Source of the DNA: Agrypnia vestita
Taxonomy: Eukaryota; Arthropoda; Insecta; Trichoptera; Phryganeidae
Assembly: GCA_016648135.1 (NCBI GenBank)
Contig: JADDOH010000328.1
Coordinates: forward strand, 186,001-250,000
DNA length: 64,000 nucleotides
Reading direction: 5' to 3'
In this document: positions 1 to 11,309 of the stretch, piece after piece
Layout of the letters: every line of letters starts with the position of its first letter
Position numbering within the stretch: the stretch's first letter is position 1
The notes under the pieces: model-generated
What the model was told of the DNA's origin: nothing
The model's database searches: none
Seen by the model: only the letters and a program-made list of their open reading frames with translations
Made by a program: the position numbers and the translations under genes

Positions 1-461
1 TTACAAGGTGTGTTGTACATAAGCGCACATTTTATGTCCGACAATTCACTTTGATTTTTATTACACATTCTCTTGCGTTCATTAAATGGCGGTAGTTAAG
101 TTAAAAGTTTGGGTTTGGGAGCAATTAATTTTACTACACCTTTATTTTTGTATACATCATGCAAGCCTTTAACAACATATTTATTTATAGTTTAAGCCAA
201 CTGTTTGATTATTTTTACATAATATTAAAGCTAACTGAATTATTTATCCAAAGTATTAGGTAAAAGTAAAAATATACGATTTAAATGATCAATGTGCAAA
301 GTAACAACAAAATAATAGAGTTTATAATTTCAACAATCTTAATGAGTAAAATACTTATATTTGTACGGAATATTTTGGTAAAAATATAAAAACGTCATTT
401 GTTGATTAAACGATTTTTTTTTAATTTTAATATTTTTATATATAATTTTAATATAAATAAT

Positions 462-600
462 AACAACAGGCCGAGAGGTCCAATGACAGAAGCGAAACAC
501 ATCACAGGCTTGAGTAAATCGCATAGATAAATTGTGATCTTACCGCGAATCGAACCCGGAACCCTCGGTGTAAGAAGCCAGTATTAGCAACTGATTTGTA
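462..600 (-). mobile_element. tRNA-derived SINE, family 1, copy A
   Basis: Read on the minus strand, this has a tRNA-like head with a Pol III B-box (GGTTCGATTC-type core, near 548-565). It is followed by a body shared with copies at 4.2, 14.4 and 54.9 kb, including a segment reading roughly CTCAAGCCTG...TGTG. The A-box side at 580-600 is decayed. No coding potential is expected; mobilisation would depend on a LINE. The copy is old, judging by its differences from the 14.4 kb copy. Confidence 0.7.
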
Positions 601-1480
601 TCACAGTAAATATCAAATAAACAAAAATTCCAATACATTGCAACTGAATTGTCTTTTGGCAAACATAATTTTTCATAATTGTAGCCAAAAGGAAAATAAA
701 TCTTAAACAGTTTCAAAACTCCTTTGAAACCATTTTTTTGACGTTTATTGTAGCATTAGAAAATATTCATATTTTCTGTTGAAAATGGATGGTTCCATGA
801 TTCCATACGGTTTTGTTTTGACGCGCTGTGCTGTGATTCCCACGCCGCTACGGTTAACATTAACCTCTCGTAAACGTACCGAAGGAATTTGCATTTCCAT
901 TCGTTCTTGGAAAAATGAAGAGTCAAAACTTTTCTGGGTTGTTTTTCCCGGAGGAAGTCTGAATAGAGGAAACAATGAGAACAAGTGTTTTATGAGGCGT
1001 GACGGTGTAATGTTTGTTGGCAGAGAAACTTGGACTGGGCTCCTTTTAGGGACTTAACCCGCTATAGCGGATGTGATTAATGTCGTATTTATTCATGATT
1101 TTCCGTTTCAGACTGAATTTATAGTTGTATAACGAAAGCGCAGATCTGTTTTTGAAAAGTTTTTGTTTCGCGTGCGAAATTAAATATTTGTTTGTTGTCT
1201 TTCAAAACATTTCATGCAACTTTTACGCCATTATTCTATTTTGCGTTGCATTGAATTAAAAAAAAAATTCTTTGTTTAATTATTTTTTTATGCATGTATT
1301 TTGTAACAAGTAACAAGTAATATGTTTATATAAGAAGAAACCCAAATTTCCCCACAAATACACATTATTATACCTCACATAAACATTAATAAAATAAAAA
1401 ACAAATTCGAACAGAATATTTTCCCAACCATCGATTTATTGACAGAATAATGAGAAATCACACATTAAGTCATAAAATGC
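601..1480. other. No supported gene; moderately GC-rich patch at 820-1070
   Basis: Two overlapping antisense open frames occur here (about 80-90 codons), but neither resembles a known protein and they shadow each other. The patch at 820-1070 is richer in GC than its surroundings and ends with a 12-bp perfect palindrome CCGCTATAGCGG at 1059-1070, which recurs at 49782-49793. It may be noncoding regulatory DNA; I cannot say more. Confidence 0.3.
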
Positions 1481-1773
1481 GACCTTATTATACGTGCTGG
1501 AGTGAGACTTCCGTGACGAGTCACCCCCTCACCCTGAAGCTGATTAGTGCGATCTGCCCGAAACGTCGGGAGTACAACTTCCCTTCTCAGGACTAACTAA
1601 GAAGGGGTACCTGAGATAATTTATGCATGTATAAAAGAAATACCTGAATATCTGAGCATTTATTATTTGATTGTTTCTGATGATCGCCGTAAATACCCGT
1701 TACCACGCAGCTAAATTTCAACACATTCTTTAAATCTTAACGTTGCATTTAACTGAAAATAACTTTATTTACT

Positions 1774-1881
1774 TGCGATAGCATCAAAAACGTTCTAATG
1801 GTTATAAACAAATAGTGAAAGTAAATAAGGTTACTTTCACTATTTGTTTATAACGATTAGAACGTTTTTGATGCTAACGCA
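1774..1881. repeat. Long near-perfect hairpin (51-bp arms, 6-nt loop)
   Basis: The left arm at 1774-1824 is the reverse complement of the right arm at 1831-1881 with only two mismatches (49 of 51 paired), around the loop ATAAGG. The arms include AAAAACGTTCTAAT and ACAAATAGTGAAAGTAA. It could be a small foldback MITE or a recent inverted duplication. If transcribed it would form a long dsRNA hairpin. Confidence 0.85.
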
Positions 1882-1889
1882 TAATCTTC

Positions 1890-2765
1890 TTATGTCTTAA
1901 GGTTAGTATAAGTAAAGTTACTAATAATAATATAACTAAAGTTAAGGTTAAAGGACGGCGTGAGGAGTGGGCTAGAGATTAGAGTCCGGTGGATATGTGG
2001 GCGTGGTCATTAGTCGCGTAAGAGGGGACGTAATAGATGGAGTTTGAATATTGATTACATTTTGGTTACACTTAACTAAAACTTATCTTATAATAAATAT
2101 ACATAAATAAACATAAATATCATAATCTTGCATCGATAGGAGAAGTTTTAACTATTTTTATGTCGATGAGAGATTCTGATGCTCTCAGAACATGAGTAGT
2201 AAAGTAAACAATTATTAATAAACTCACGTAAAGATAGTATAGTTTGTGTTTTTTACCCAATTCAACGAACGTCATGGACAATCTCTACAACGCTTACGCC
2301 AGATCCGTCAATAATATAATAGGCGCTTTGTATTGCAAAATGTGAAATCTCACAAACCAACTAGCGTAACGCGTCTGGGGAATGAAATAAATTGTGAATG
2401 GTACCGCGTGGTGCTGGACGCAAACATTACACGTATTGCAACATGAAAAAATAGTTCTGGATCACCAGTTTTGGTAAAAAAAAAATTGGATGTTAAATAA
2501 TCGCGTCGGCTTAGTGGTGAGTGAATTGGTAGAATGACCACCAATGCGATATTATCAGGAAAGACTCTTATCCTATCAGGAGAATCTTTCTGTGTTTAAT
2601 ATATTGTGTCGCGTCGTATGAGAGTACATCGTGTAGGTACTAGATGATGAAAAAATGTATAATGTAAATATTACAGTATTTTTAAATATCCATCGATTGT
2701 TTATTCAAATCAACAAAATGTTAGTTATGTTTATATATAACCACCTACTGAGATTTTTAATCCAC
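1890..2765. other. No recognisable gene or repeat
   Basis: AT-rich sequence with a slightly GC-rich stretch at about 1950-2040. An open frame of 64 codons on the minus strand near 2350-2544 has no recognisable similarity. I see no element termini here. Confidence 0.3.
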
Positions 2766-2770
2766 AATTC

Positions 2771-2846
2771 CGAGACGTACCTTTCTCTTCATCAGGACAA
2801 CCTAAGGATAACCTGATGAAGACACGGGTGTATCTCGAAACCAGTA
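2771..2846. repeat. Pair of opposed hammerhead-like motifs (Penelope-type)
   Basis: On the plus strand CTGATGA (2813-2819) is followed by a pairable segment AGACAC...GTGTATCT and then GAAA (2837-2840) and CCAGTA. This is the order of a hammerhead ribozyme core (CUGAUGA, stem II, GAAA, short stem III). On the minus strand a second CTGATGAAGAG...CTC and a decayed GAAA (reading GGAA) occupies 2771-2796, so the two motifs face each other. Hammerhead motifs are known in the terminal repeats of Penelope-like retroelements; activity here is untested and the cores are imperfect. Confidence 0.5.
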
Positions 2847-3029
2847 TACTAAAAATTTCTGTAAGTAGTTAAAAACTAAAATAATTTACATTTTATTAAA
2901 ATGCCTGACCGCAAAGTTAATGCTTTAAATATGAATAAGATTATTTTTATAATTTTCCATGACAGTGTAATATGACAAATTATTATTTGTACATTTTACT
3001 AAATGTTTACCTAACGTAAACGTAATTTG

Positions 3030-3370
3030 ATTTCGCTGGCTGTGAAATCTCTCTCGCAGCCAGTGAATGTCAGTGTTGCCAGATTTTACGATAGCCCGCG
3101 GCTCGCAGGCCACTATGTAATAGAATGGTAATTTATGGCCCGCGTACACGATAAACAATTTATGTAAATGTGACGACACCGGAGCGGTCTCCTCGCTTAC
3201 ATCTGTCTCGCAGCTTCCGGGACCACAATTGCTTTGTATCTGACACTATATCCTGTGTCCGGTCCATATTAACATCCCCAAACCCACTGCGCATAATTTG
3301 CGGCCGAATCCCTGCATACCACGCGGCCCCATTGTGTTCCGTTTCCTACATTTCTGAACAAATTGAATTT
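3030..3370. other. GC-richer pocket, candidate conserved noncoding DNA
   Basis: This stretch is clearly less AT-rich than its surroundings and holds no repeat family found elsewhere in the window. It contains AATTTATGGC (near 3129-3138) and TAAACAATTTATG (near 3152-3164), which resemble posterior Hox/Caudal and Forkhead sites. Open frames across it on both strands look random. A regulatory role is an inference. Confidence 0.35.
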
Positions 3371-3498
3371 TTCATTCTCAAAGGGAATCTAATAAATTTT
3401 GCAATATGATTGCATGTGTATGATCACGTGTGCTTTCCTTGTGTGCAAGAATTAATATAATAAGTTGGATTTTAAATAGATAAAAGTGACTGCACGAC

Positions 3499-4132
3499 CC
3501 GAATTCAGAGTCAATACTAAAAAAAAGTAACCCATAAAAACCAAGTTTTTATTATACTCCCTTTCTTTGTAAAATATAACAACAATTAAAACGAATTAAA
3601 ACATATAACATAACACTTAACTTACAATAATTAAATATATTTCTAAAATGTCAGATGTTTTGAGCTTTGATAAGACACTTCATGCTTTGAAGATTAAATT
3701 CTAAAAACATTTGTCAGTCAATTTAAATTTTCGAAATTCGTAGTTAAGTACCTATTATGAATACCGACGGAGTAATTCAAATTTAGAAAATATTCCGCGA
3801 CGTTATCGGGCCGCTATGCTAGTAATCAAACTTTTCTAATGATTCCAATTTGAAAAAACCAATAAAATCTCTAAAAATCCGAAATTATACTATAATTATT
3901 AATTTTTTTAACGAAAATTTGATAGATCTTCTTGATCGCTGCCACGAGTCTACTTGCCAAGTTTCAGCTCGATTGGATCACGGGAAAAGGGTTAAAAATC
4001 GATCCTAAGTTTTTTCGACGCCAAGCCGGCAAGCAAGCAGACGCCACGAGTTAAAAGAAAGGAAGTAATGAAATAACACTTTTAAGAAGTACCTTAACCA
4101 TTAAATCATCCGAGTATTGACTCTGAATTCGG
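3499..4132. mobile_element. MITE with 20-bp terminal inverted repeats
   Basis: The ends CCGAATTCAGAGTCAATACT (3499-3518) and its exact reverse complement (4113-4132) bound a 634-bp element with no coding capacity. Inside, inverted TACTCCCTTTCTT / AAAGAAAGGAAGTA blocks and a conserved segment around 3905-4060 (including GGATCACGGGAAAAGGGTT) recur at 33.3-33.7 kb. The superfamily is not clear and I could not identify a target-site duplication. Confidence 0.7.
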
Positions 4133-4176
4133 ACCTAATTGACCTAATGAATATTATTTTTTTTACACTACTATAT

Positions 4177-4322
4177 AGGTCATGGGGCCCAATTACTTAA
4201 TCGAAGCACATCAAAAAACATCCAGGCTTGAGAAAATTACATGTATTATGAACTCACTAGGAATAGAATCTGCAACCTTCGATGCGAGAGGCTAGTATCA
4301 TGCACATTGGACTACTCGGGAC
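4177..4322 (-). mobile_element. tRNA-derived SINE, family 1, copy B
   Basis: On the minus strand the head (4322 downward) and body match the family 1 SINE. The B-box is decayed (ATTCTATTCC at the expected place). It runs to the GGCCCCATGACC end shared with other copies. Older than the 14.4 kb copy. Confidence 0.65.
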
Positions 4323-4392
4323 GCATATAATTAATCGTGTTTATTTTTCAGTTTATTGTATTATTTATTTTATTTAATTCTATAAATTGTTA

Positions 4393-4441
4393 CATCATCA
4401 TGCATTACAGCAGCAGCATGCATAAATTTTATGCATGATGA
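4393..4441. repeat. Short inverted repeat
   Basis: TCATCATGCAT and ATGCATGATGA flank a core with GCATAAATTTTATGC, itself a perfect palindrome. Nothing links it to a known element. Confidence 0.5.
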
Positions 4442-4969
4442 TCAAAAATGTTGCCATCAAATATTTATTTAAATCATCAATTGTATTTTAAGTTTTTATT
4501 TATTTTATTTATTTATTTATTTATTTTATTTAGATTATATTTGCCTTGTAGAGCTATTTTTATATGGGAGTATTCCAACATATCGTACGGCTGGGTTAAA
4601 AAAAATGAAATACTTAAAATATTCTGGACATCGTCTGCATACGTAGTATTAAAACTGCCGCTCATATCCATACTACAAAAATACTAGAATGTACAAATAT
4701 ATCATCATACATACATTATCATATATATATATATGCATCATATTATGCAGTATACCCAGAACAGTAGTTTATCTCCGGACTGTTGGCGAGTTATTAGCCT
4801 ACTAATGCGTTGACGCTAGGGTTGTCACTTTATTCGTAGCGTCTGAGATTCCGACGCATAAGATAGACATGAAACCCGAAAATTTATGTAATTAGTATAC
4901 CTAGTTTCTGAAAGCACCACAAGCATAAAAAAGGCATTTTTTCAGGAAACGCATTTTTTTTCTAAAGCG

Positions 4970-5125
4970 GCGGCTGCGAGCGCGAATGACACCGAAGGCA
5001 CGGCCTTTACTGCTGCCGCCTTATGCCCCCATATTTTATGTCAATGATTGCGTTACAGTGCGTGCGTACACGGTGCCGAGCACGCACGCACACATTCTAA
5101 TGGGTAGCGGCCAGTTTGTATGAAG
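4970..5125. other. GC-richer pocket, candidate conserved noncoding DNA
   Basis: Non-repetitive in this window, much richer in GC than its neighbours. It contains ATGTCAATGATTG (near 5038-5050), which combines a TGTCA and a TGATTG half-site resembling Homothorax/Extradenticle-type sites. It also has two GCACGCACGC-like blocks in inverted arrangement. The role is inferred only from composition and motifs. Confidence 0.3.
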
Positions 5126-5264
5126 ACGTATTACTGTTCTTAGTATACTGTGATATTATTCTCATCATCTTATTCAATAATCTTATCGACGATTCCTACG
5201 TATACTGTCGAATCTGCAAAAATTATTTTTTCTCTGTACTATCTTAAATCATCCAATCCCAATT

Positions 5265-5455
5265 AAAATTATTTCGTTTCCGTCCGTCCGTCCATCTGTC
5301 TGTCTGTCTGTCCCCGTAACTTCGTGTAACGTCCGTAACTTTTTTATCCGAAAATTTGTTTTTTTTACGAAAAGAGTTTTTTTAAATACAATACATATTT
5401 ATTCATTAAGAACCGATATGTAAAAGAACCATCATTTTTGACGGGTTACAGCTAG
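5265..5455 (+). mobile_element. Helitron-like 3' end, family B
   Basis: The right end shows a hairpin (ACCATCA TTTT TGACGGGT, 5428-5446) about 5 nt before CTAG (5452-5455), followed by T. That is the layout of Helitron 3' termini (hairpin, CTRR, insertion before T). Upstream lies a GTCCGTCC...CTGTCTGTCTG microsatellite and CCGTAACTTCGTGTAACGTC, both repeated in the minus-strand copy at 38.4 kb. The 5' TC end could not be placed. No rolling-circle replicase is encoded, so the copy is nonautonomous. Confidence 0.55.
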
Positions 5456-5459
5456 TTTA

Positions 5460-6320
5460 CTCTATATTTTCGGACAATGTTGAAACTGTGTTTGAAACAA
5501 AGCACATTATCCCAAAATATACAGAAAATTGGATGGTTTTAAATAGTAAATTTAGACATTATACGTAATCGATATTGTCATTTACAATATACTGTTTTTT
5601 TAATTGTGTTTACAGTCTGAAAATATGTTGAAAATATTGAAAACATACTTGAAAGTTTTTTAAAATTTAATGAATAGTAGGTACGTAATCTACCGTTCGG
5701 GCATCGAAATTTCATGACCAAAGACCGACTGGTAACTGTGTCAAGTAGCTCCTATTCATTTCAGAAATGAAATATTGAAGCATTAGGGAGGTATGATGAT
5801 AGTAGGGAGCACCGTCGGATAGTAACGCAATTAAAATCTCAAATCTATATTGAAAGTTTTATATTTATAAATAATAAATTTCCTATCAAAATAATTTAAC
5901 CCAGGCACGGTTAAAGAAAGTGAGTCTTCTGAACAAATATTAATGTTAGGTATCAGCAATATTGGTTTTAGAGATACTTAAATGAATCTCATTGTATGCA
6001 ATAATATTAAATGAACAATTCTTGCATACGAGTGTATACATATTTACCGATAACGGCTTTAACGAGTGAAATCATTATTAGTTTTGATAAAATATGGAGT
6101 TTTTTGTGTCCAGAAATGTATCTGTTGGGGTAAAATTTTTGCGAAAATTAATTTTCAGATGTTGTTGTTTTTTTATTTATTTTAAAACTCAAGTTGACAG
6201 CTAAGTCTGTCTACTTTTTTATTTATTTAATAAATAATACATATAATTTCTTTTATAACAATAATAACTAGCAAAAAAATCAGATTATATTTATACGTTA
6301 CACCTCACCAAAAAGAATTA
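5460..6320. other. No recognisable gene or repeat
   Basis: AT-rich DNA without element termini or plausible coding sequence. Confidence 0.3.
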
Positions 6321-6326
6321 AGATTC

Positions 6327-6860
6327 TTGTGTGTAGTGAGGGATAATCACTTACAATCATATTTATCTAATATATCTAAAAATTTTGAAGAATTAGTCAA
6401 AAAGAGACTAAATTCAATCACAAAAGTCAATTCTACAATAAATGAGAAGTTATTGCACAGGCTACTCGACAGTATCCCCCACGAACAACTCGTACCAGAA
6501 CCAAAAGAAAACGGGATTGACCATACAGCCCCAAAACGGATAAAAAGCCACTCATCGAACAGATCTCAGATAGTCGGATCAAACGAATCTCTAAGTAATC
6601 CACCAATAGGTGAATTTGGAATCCCCCAAAGTACGGTCCCTATACCTCTACCATTTTTCACTCACGTAAACGACATATTTCAAGAAAAAATCAACTGTGA
6701 ACTGGCACTCCACGCAGACGACACCGCACTGCTAACAAATTATCCTTCATGAGCAAAAGTTCACGAATTAGCAAACGAGAATATTAATAAAATAAAATCG
6801 TGGCCTGACAACAATCTTCTAACATTCAATGTAAAAAAAAACACTTCAACTTGTTCTTGA
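6327..6860 (+). pseudogene. Decayed non-LTR reverse transcriptase fragment (Jockey/CR1-like)
   Basis: An open frame of 141 codons (6327-6752) ends in a block that resembles reverse transcriptase motifs B and C of Jockey/CR1-group LINEs. GIPQSTVPIPLPFFTHVNDI matches the usual G(I/V)PQGSVLGPLLFxxYVNDI pattern with substitutions, and LALHADDTALLTNYPS carries the catalytic ADD with H in place of the usual Y. A TGA stop follows; similarity then continues out to about 6840 in the same frame (AKVHELANENINKIKSWPDN). The N-terminal 90 residues are not recognisable. Both ends of the element are missing. Without the catalytic GS and intact flanks it cannot be functional. Confidence 0.6.
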
Positions 6861-6864
6861 ATAT

Positions 6865-7695
6865 ATATACTAAGATATTATAAAGATAATATCAGTGAAT
6901 TTTAATATTCAAAATATATTTTACTTTATCATTGTTTTTATTAGAAATATGTATTTCGTGATCAAATTCAATTCAGTATTATTTCTTAACAGCTATATTC
7001 TTTAACGTACCAAAATGAACTGAAAATCTTTCGCTGGCCATATCATGTTGAAAAGTGGGTATACTCAATTTTCTAGAGCGGAAAAGTTAATTCCATTTCT
7101 AAAACCGAATTCCGTTATCGAACGTCTGCGAGTATAAAATGTATGTATGTGAGTATAAAAAATATAAGGTATTGTCTGTGTCAAAATATTTTCTGTTGAA
7201 TAAACCAACATATAATTTGATCCGCATAACTAAATTAGTTTTATCAAAAGGATGCTTTTATGTCAAGTCAGTTATGGAACGTGCAAAAAATCTTTCAAAC
7301 AGACGGTAAGTGGATTTCAGTAAAAATTCTAAATTAGTTGAAATTTTGGAGACGGAGGCGGATGCTTTCTGCTGACAAAGCTCGGAAGCGGAAGAGAGAT
7401 GATTAGAAGACAAACCGTCTTCTTTGAACAGGACCGTAATTGGTTGAGATTCCCGGATATCCGTTCTTTCTCTCAGTAAAGAAATTTAGAAATCGTGAAG
7501 AGCTCATATTTTAGCAGATTATGGCAAAATTAAAACAATTTATTTTGTTAGAATACAATATTCAAAAATGTTTAATCCATCATAGATTCACGTGAAAAAT
7601 AAAATATAGATTTAGATAAATTCCAATTGCATAGTAAAATAAATAAATTTTAATAATAAAGCTAGGTTTTGCAACACATTTTAAAATTTTCTTTT
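6865..7695. other. No recognisable gene or repeat
   Basis: AT-rich sequence; no open frame or repeat end that I can support. Confidence 0.3.
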
Positions 7696-7700
7696 TTTAA

Positions 7701-7874
7701 TAGAGAAGCGAACACGGTGTATGTGTCACATCAACATTCTTACTATTTTCAAACTAAGCTAAACGTTTGTGCTAGGAAAATATGACTAACTTCCTAGTCT
7801 AGAGTGAGGTTCGAACCCGCGATCTTTGGATTACGAGGCGAGTTTTATAACCACTCGACCAACAAGCTACTCTC
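7701..7874 (-). mobile_element. tRNA-derived SINE, family 2, copy A
   Basis: On the minus strand: a tRNA-like head starting near 7874 (GTAGCTTGTTGGTCGAGTGG, with the A-box) and a B-box-like GCGGGTTCGAACCTCAC (near 7808-7824). The body TAGCACAAACGTTTAGC... ends in the CACATACACCGTGTTCGC segment. Four other copies in this window share the layout, so this is a distinct SINE family. Confidence 0.75.
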
Positions 7875-8260
7875 GAATTATTATCGATTTATTATCATGC
7901 AAGATACTTACAAGACTTACCTTAAACATTTTTGATATCACCTTACTATGGTAAATATTACTTCCTTCTAACTAGTGATGTTTAAAGAAAATCTGACGTT
8001 ATAATATAATTTTGTTTTAAAAAATTCTCATATTACCTACTTAAATTAAAAAAGTTTTAATAATATGGTTTAGTCAAGCGAAGTTCAGTGTATGGAAATA
8101 ATGTAAAAGATAAAATATAAGGCTAGTGTTAATGACAACATGACAGAAGAAGTCCGATAAAAATATGACGAAGTCAGGTAAAACGGATATTGGAGGGCGG
8201 TCCTGATGGAAACCTATTGATGACAATTTATAATTGGATAACTATTTGGTATCACCAACT

Positions 8261-8946
8261 AGTGGCGTGCAGGACTCATGAACTAAGGTCATGTTCTTTC
8301 TGAGAAAATGATGATCGGTCATAAATTTAATGATGTCCTGAATAAACGTAATTATATATATTAAATGTGAAATTTTCAAAAACTTACATTAATCGATCTA
8401 TATTTATAAATTTGTTCTCCTTTTTTAAAGAAGAGAAAAGATAATATTCTTACTATTCTCAAACTAGGCCTAAAACCTATGCTATTAACTTGCTTATATC
8501 CTGGAATGGGGCTCGAACCATCGAAAATCAGATCACTCGGCGAGCGTCATGACCACCACACCAATAGCTCCTCGTATTCATATAAACAGAAGCAAGAATG
8601 AATTACTAATTAACTCAACAATACTAGTAAAAGTAATAATCGATTTAAACAGCGCAACTTTAATAGCAGATGATTTACAAGATATCTACAAGTAACTCGT
8701 AGACGTAAAAATAGCGCAAATATATGGCTTCAGTAGGAAAATATTCGCTTCACTGAGATTCTCTTACAGATTGAAGAAAAAAAATTAAGATTCAAGAAAC
8801 AGCCGAAAATAACGAAAGCTGTAAAGCTCTAGGTATAAATATGGATTTTGCCTAGAATTTTAAATTGTCTTTTACATAAGATATGGATTATTAAATTAAT
8901 ACGTGTTTTTCAGAATTCTTTTTGGTTATATATGCTGCACGCCACT
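8261..8946. mobile_element. Possible hAT-like MITE with 12-bp TIRs
   Basis: AGTGGCGTGCAG (8261-8272) and its exact reverse complement CTGCACGCCACT (8935-8946) bound 686 bp. The AGTGGCG start is reminiscent of hAT termini, but I cannot find an 8-bp target-site duplication, so this is tentative. A family 2 SINE lies inside. Confidence 0.4.
8432..8574 (-). mobile_element. tRNA-derived SINE, family 2, copy B
   Basis: Diverged copy on the minus strand: head (GAGCTATTGGTGTGGTGGTC) and B-box-like GGTTCGAGCCCC, then the body with AGGCCTAGTTTGAGAATAGT. It lacks part of the 3' segment. It is nested in the putative TIR element at 8261-8946. Confidence 0.65.
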
Positions 8947-9523
8947 GTGGCTAAATATGTAAAAATGTTACTTTTTACTTAATTTCCTGGTATATTAGAA
9001 ATAAGAGTAAAATAATTAACATATCTGAAAGATTTTTTTCGAATCGCCTATACATATGATGTAAGTGATGTATAGTTTAATCTTCTGTTGAAATCGCATA
9101 AAAAATCAATTTTCGAAGCAATGCATGCTAAAAAAAATCGAAAAATGGTTTTAGTAATTTAAAAAAAAAATTATTTGGAGAATTAAAATAGTTATTCTGT
9201 TTCGGAACTTTTAACCCGAAGATTTAATGAATCCTACACATCTCACATAATGCTACGTTTTTAATTTTTTTTATCAATTACGCATAAATAAAAAAATCGG
9301 TCCTTAATTTTTTAGAGGAAGAAGAGATGAATTAAATCTAAAACTATAAAATGTGGATTCTTAATATGTTTTATAGTACAATTGGTTTATTTAAGTCTCC
9401 ATTTTTTGGTGAAATTTTATCACTGATAAATCCTTTACAAGATATTAAATTATCTCGGAGTATCCTGATATGTAATAAAATATTTATAGCGGTACTAATT
9501 TTTTTTTTTTTTTAAATAAAAAA

Positions 9524-9695
9524 ATAGAGATGTGAACACGGAATACGTGTCACATCAATATTCTTACTACTTTCAAACTAAGCTAAACGCTTGTGCTATG
9601 AAAATAGGACTAACTTGCTAGTCTGGAGTGAGGTTTGAACCCGCAACCTTTGGATCACGAGGCCAGTGTCCTAACCACAAGACCAACAAGCTACT
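9524..9695 (-). mobile_element. tRNA-derived SINE, family 2, copy C
   Basis: The best-preserved minus-strand copy: head GTAGCTTGTTGGTCTTGTGG, B-box region GGTTGCGGGTTCAAACCTC, body with AGCACAAGCGTTTAGC, and 3' CACGTATTCCGTGTTCACAT followed by an AT-rich tail (a plus-strand T run lies just left of 9524). Confidence 0.8.
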
Positions 9696-10029
9696 CATTG
9701 TACACTTTGTACAATTTGTACACACAGTTAAATATTCTCATAATGTAAGTATGAAAGCATATTAATATTGAAATCCTATATTCGTAGAAGATACGTGGTA
9801 GTTTATAAATTATTTTAGAAACATGTGCAATTTAAATAAAATAAAAAATATAATATTTATTTATATTTAATCAATTTATAAATGTATGTAATACTTATTG
9901 TGATTTGCCCGTCTCGCAAGTAAAATCTGTGTTGATGTGTTAGGTGAATATCGTAAGCGTAGGTGGACTCATAAATAAATATCTTATTTAATTCAAAAAC
10001 ACAAGCTCTATCATCTTTTCGACTTTATA

Positions 10030-11306
10030 TTAGGTCCTTACATATGAAATTGGCGTTTTGCCGTACTGGCAAATTTGATCTCAAATATCTTCTCTTTGGT
10101 TAGGAATTCCAAATCCAAATTTATACAGCTATTTACTCATGTATTTGTGTTTCGAAAATTATAATTCATTTTTTTTTTCCTCAATTGTTTTTTTCTTTGC
10201 GTCACTCAGTTTACAAAATGAAAAACTTGAAATATCGCGTTATTTACGAGTACGAGTTTCACCGTGGCACCAGTGCTGCAGAAACGGCTCGAAGGATTAA
10301 TGATGTGTATGGCGACGGTGCTGCAAAAGAAAACACAGTGCGTTTTTGGTTCCAACGTTTTCGTTCTGGAAATTTCGACCTGCAGAACAAGCCCCGTGGA
10401 CGGCCGGAGACCAAAGTTGATAAGGAAGAATTGAAGGCTATTGTGGAAGCGGATCCATCGCAAACCACATCCGAGTTAGCTGCAGGCTGCGGTGTTAGCG
10501 ATAAAACTGTTTTAATCCACTTGAAGCAAATTGGTAAGGTGAAAAAGCTTGAAAGGTGGGTACCTCACGAATTGAGTGAAGCAAATCAACAAACGCGCGT
10601 TGACTGCTGCGTTGTATTACTCAACCGGCACAATAATAAAGGGATTTTAAATTACCTGTGATGAAAAGTGTATCCAGTACGATAATCGGAAGCGCTCATC
10701 GCAATGGCTGAACCCTGCCAAACCAGCCAAACCATGCCCCAAGCGAAAATTGACTCCAAAAAAGTTACTTGTGAGTGTTTGGTGGACTAGTGCTGGTGTC
10801 GTTCACTACAGCTTTCTTAAATCTGACCAGACGTTTACGGCAGACGTCTATTATCAGCAACTGCAAACCATGATGGAAAAGCTAGCTGCTAAACAACCGA
10901 GGCTGGTTAATCGCTCTAGGCCTCTGCTGCTTCATGATAACGCTAGACCACACACTGCACAACAGACGGCTACCAAATTAGAGGAGCTTCAATTGGAATG
11001 TCTAAGACATCCACCGTACTCTCCGGACCTTGCCCCAAGAGATTACCATTTTTTTCGAAATTTGGATAACTTCTTGCAAAGGAAAAAATTCAACTCCGAT
11101 GGGGCAGTCCAAACCGCCTTCAAAGATTTTATTGATTCCCGTCCGAATGGTTTTTTTAGTAAAGAGATCGATGAACTACCTATGAGATGGCAAAAGTGCA
11201 TAGATAGCAATGGTACATACTTTGATTAAATAAATATATTATAATAAAAAAAATCGGCTTTATGTTCCTCCCATACTAAACGCCAATTTCATATGTAAGG
11301 ACCTAA
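10030..11306 (+). mobile_element. Mariner element (cecropia-type), copy 1
   Basis: A 1277-bp element bounded by about 29-bp terminal inverted repeats (TTAGGTCCTTACATATGAAA inward) and flanked by TA on both sides (10028-10029 and 11307-11308), the mariner target duplication. A second near-identical element lies at 52398-53684 in the opposite orientation. The coding region between the ends is broken (next entry), so the copy could move only with transposase supplied in trans. Confidence 0.95.
10218..11229 (+). pseudogene. Mariner transposase, frameshifted
   Basis: The start MKNLKYRVIYEYEF fits the N-terminal helix-turn-helix domain, followed by the linker KNKPRGRPET-type block and WVPHEL. The catalytic domain is the DDE/D type with D,D34D spacing: CDEK, HDNARPH and SPDLAPRDYHFF, the last D being catalytic. 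The wording is that of the cecropia/Hsmar1-like mariners. Relative to the copy at 53 kb there is an 8-bp deletion at about 10651, just before the first catalytic Asp, so the frame changes from the DNA-binding half (ending near 10661) to the catalytic half (from about 10653 in another frame). The Trp after CDEK is also Cys, and APTD has become APRD. It is inactive as it stands. Confidence 0.92.
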
Positions 11307-11309
11307 TAT

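Noticed and set aside
1551..1590. Hammerhead ribozyme near CCCGAAACGTCGGGAG
   Set aside because: GAAACGTC is present and CTGATTA resembles CTGATGA, but the intervening bases do not form a convincing stem II.
5281..5320. Functional significance of the GTCC/GTCT microsatellite
   Set aside because: It is a shared component of the Helitron-like family B copies and not a stand-alone feature.
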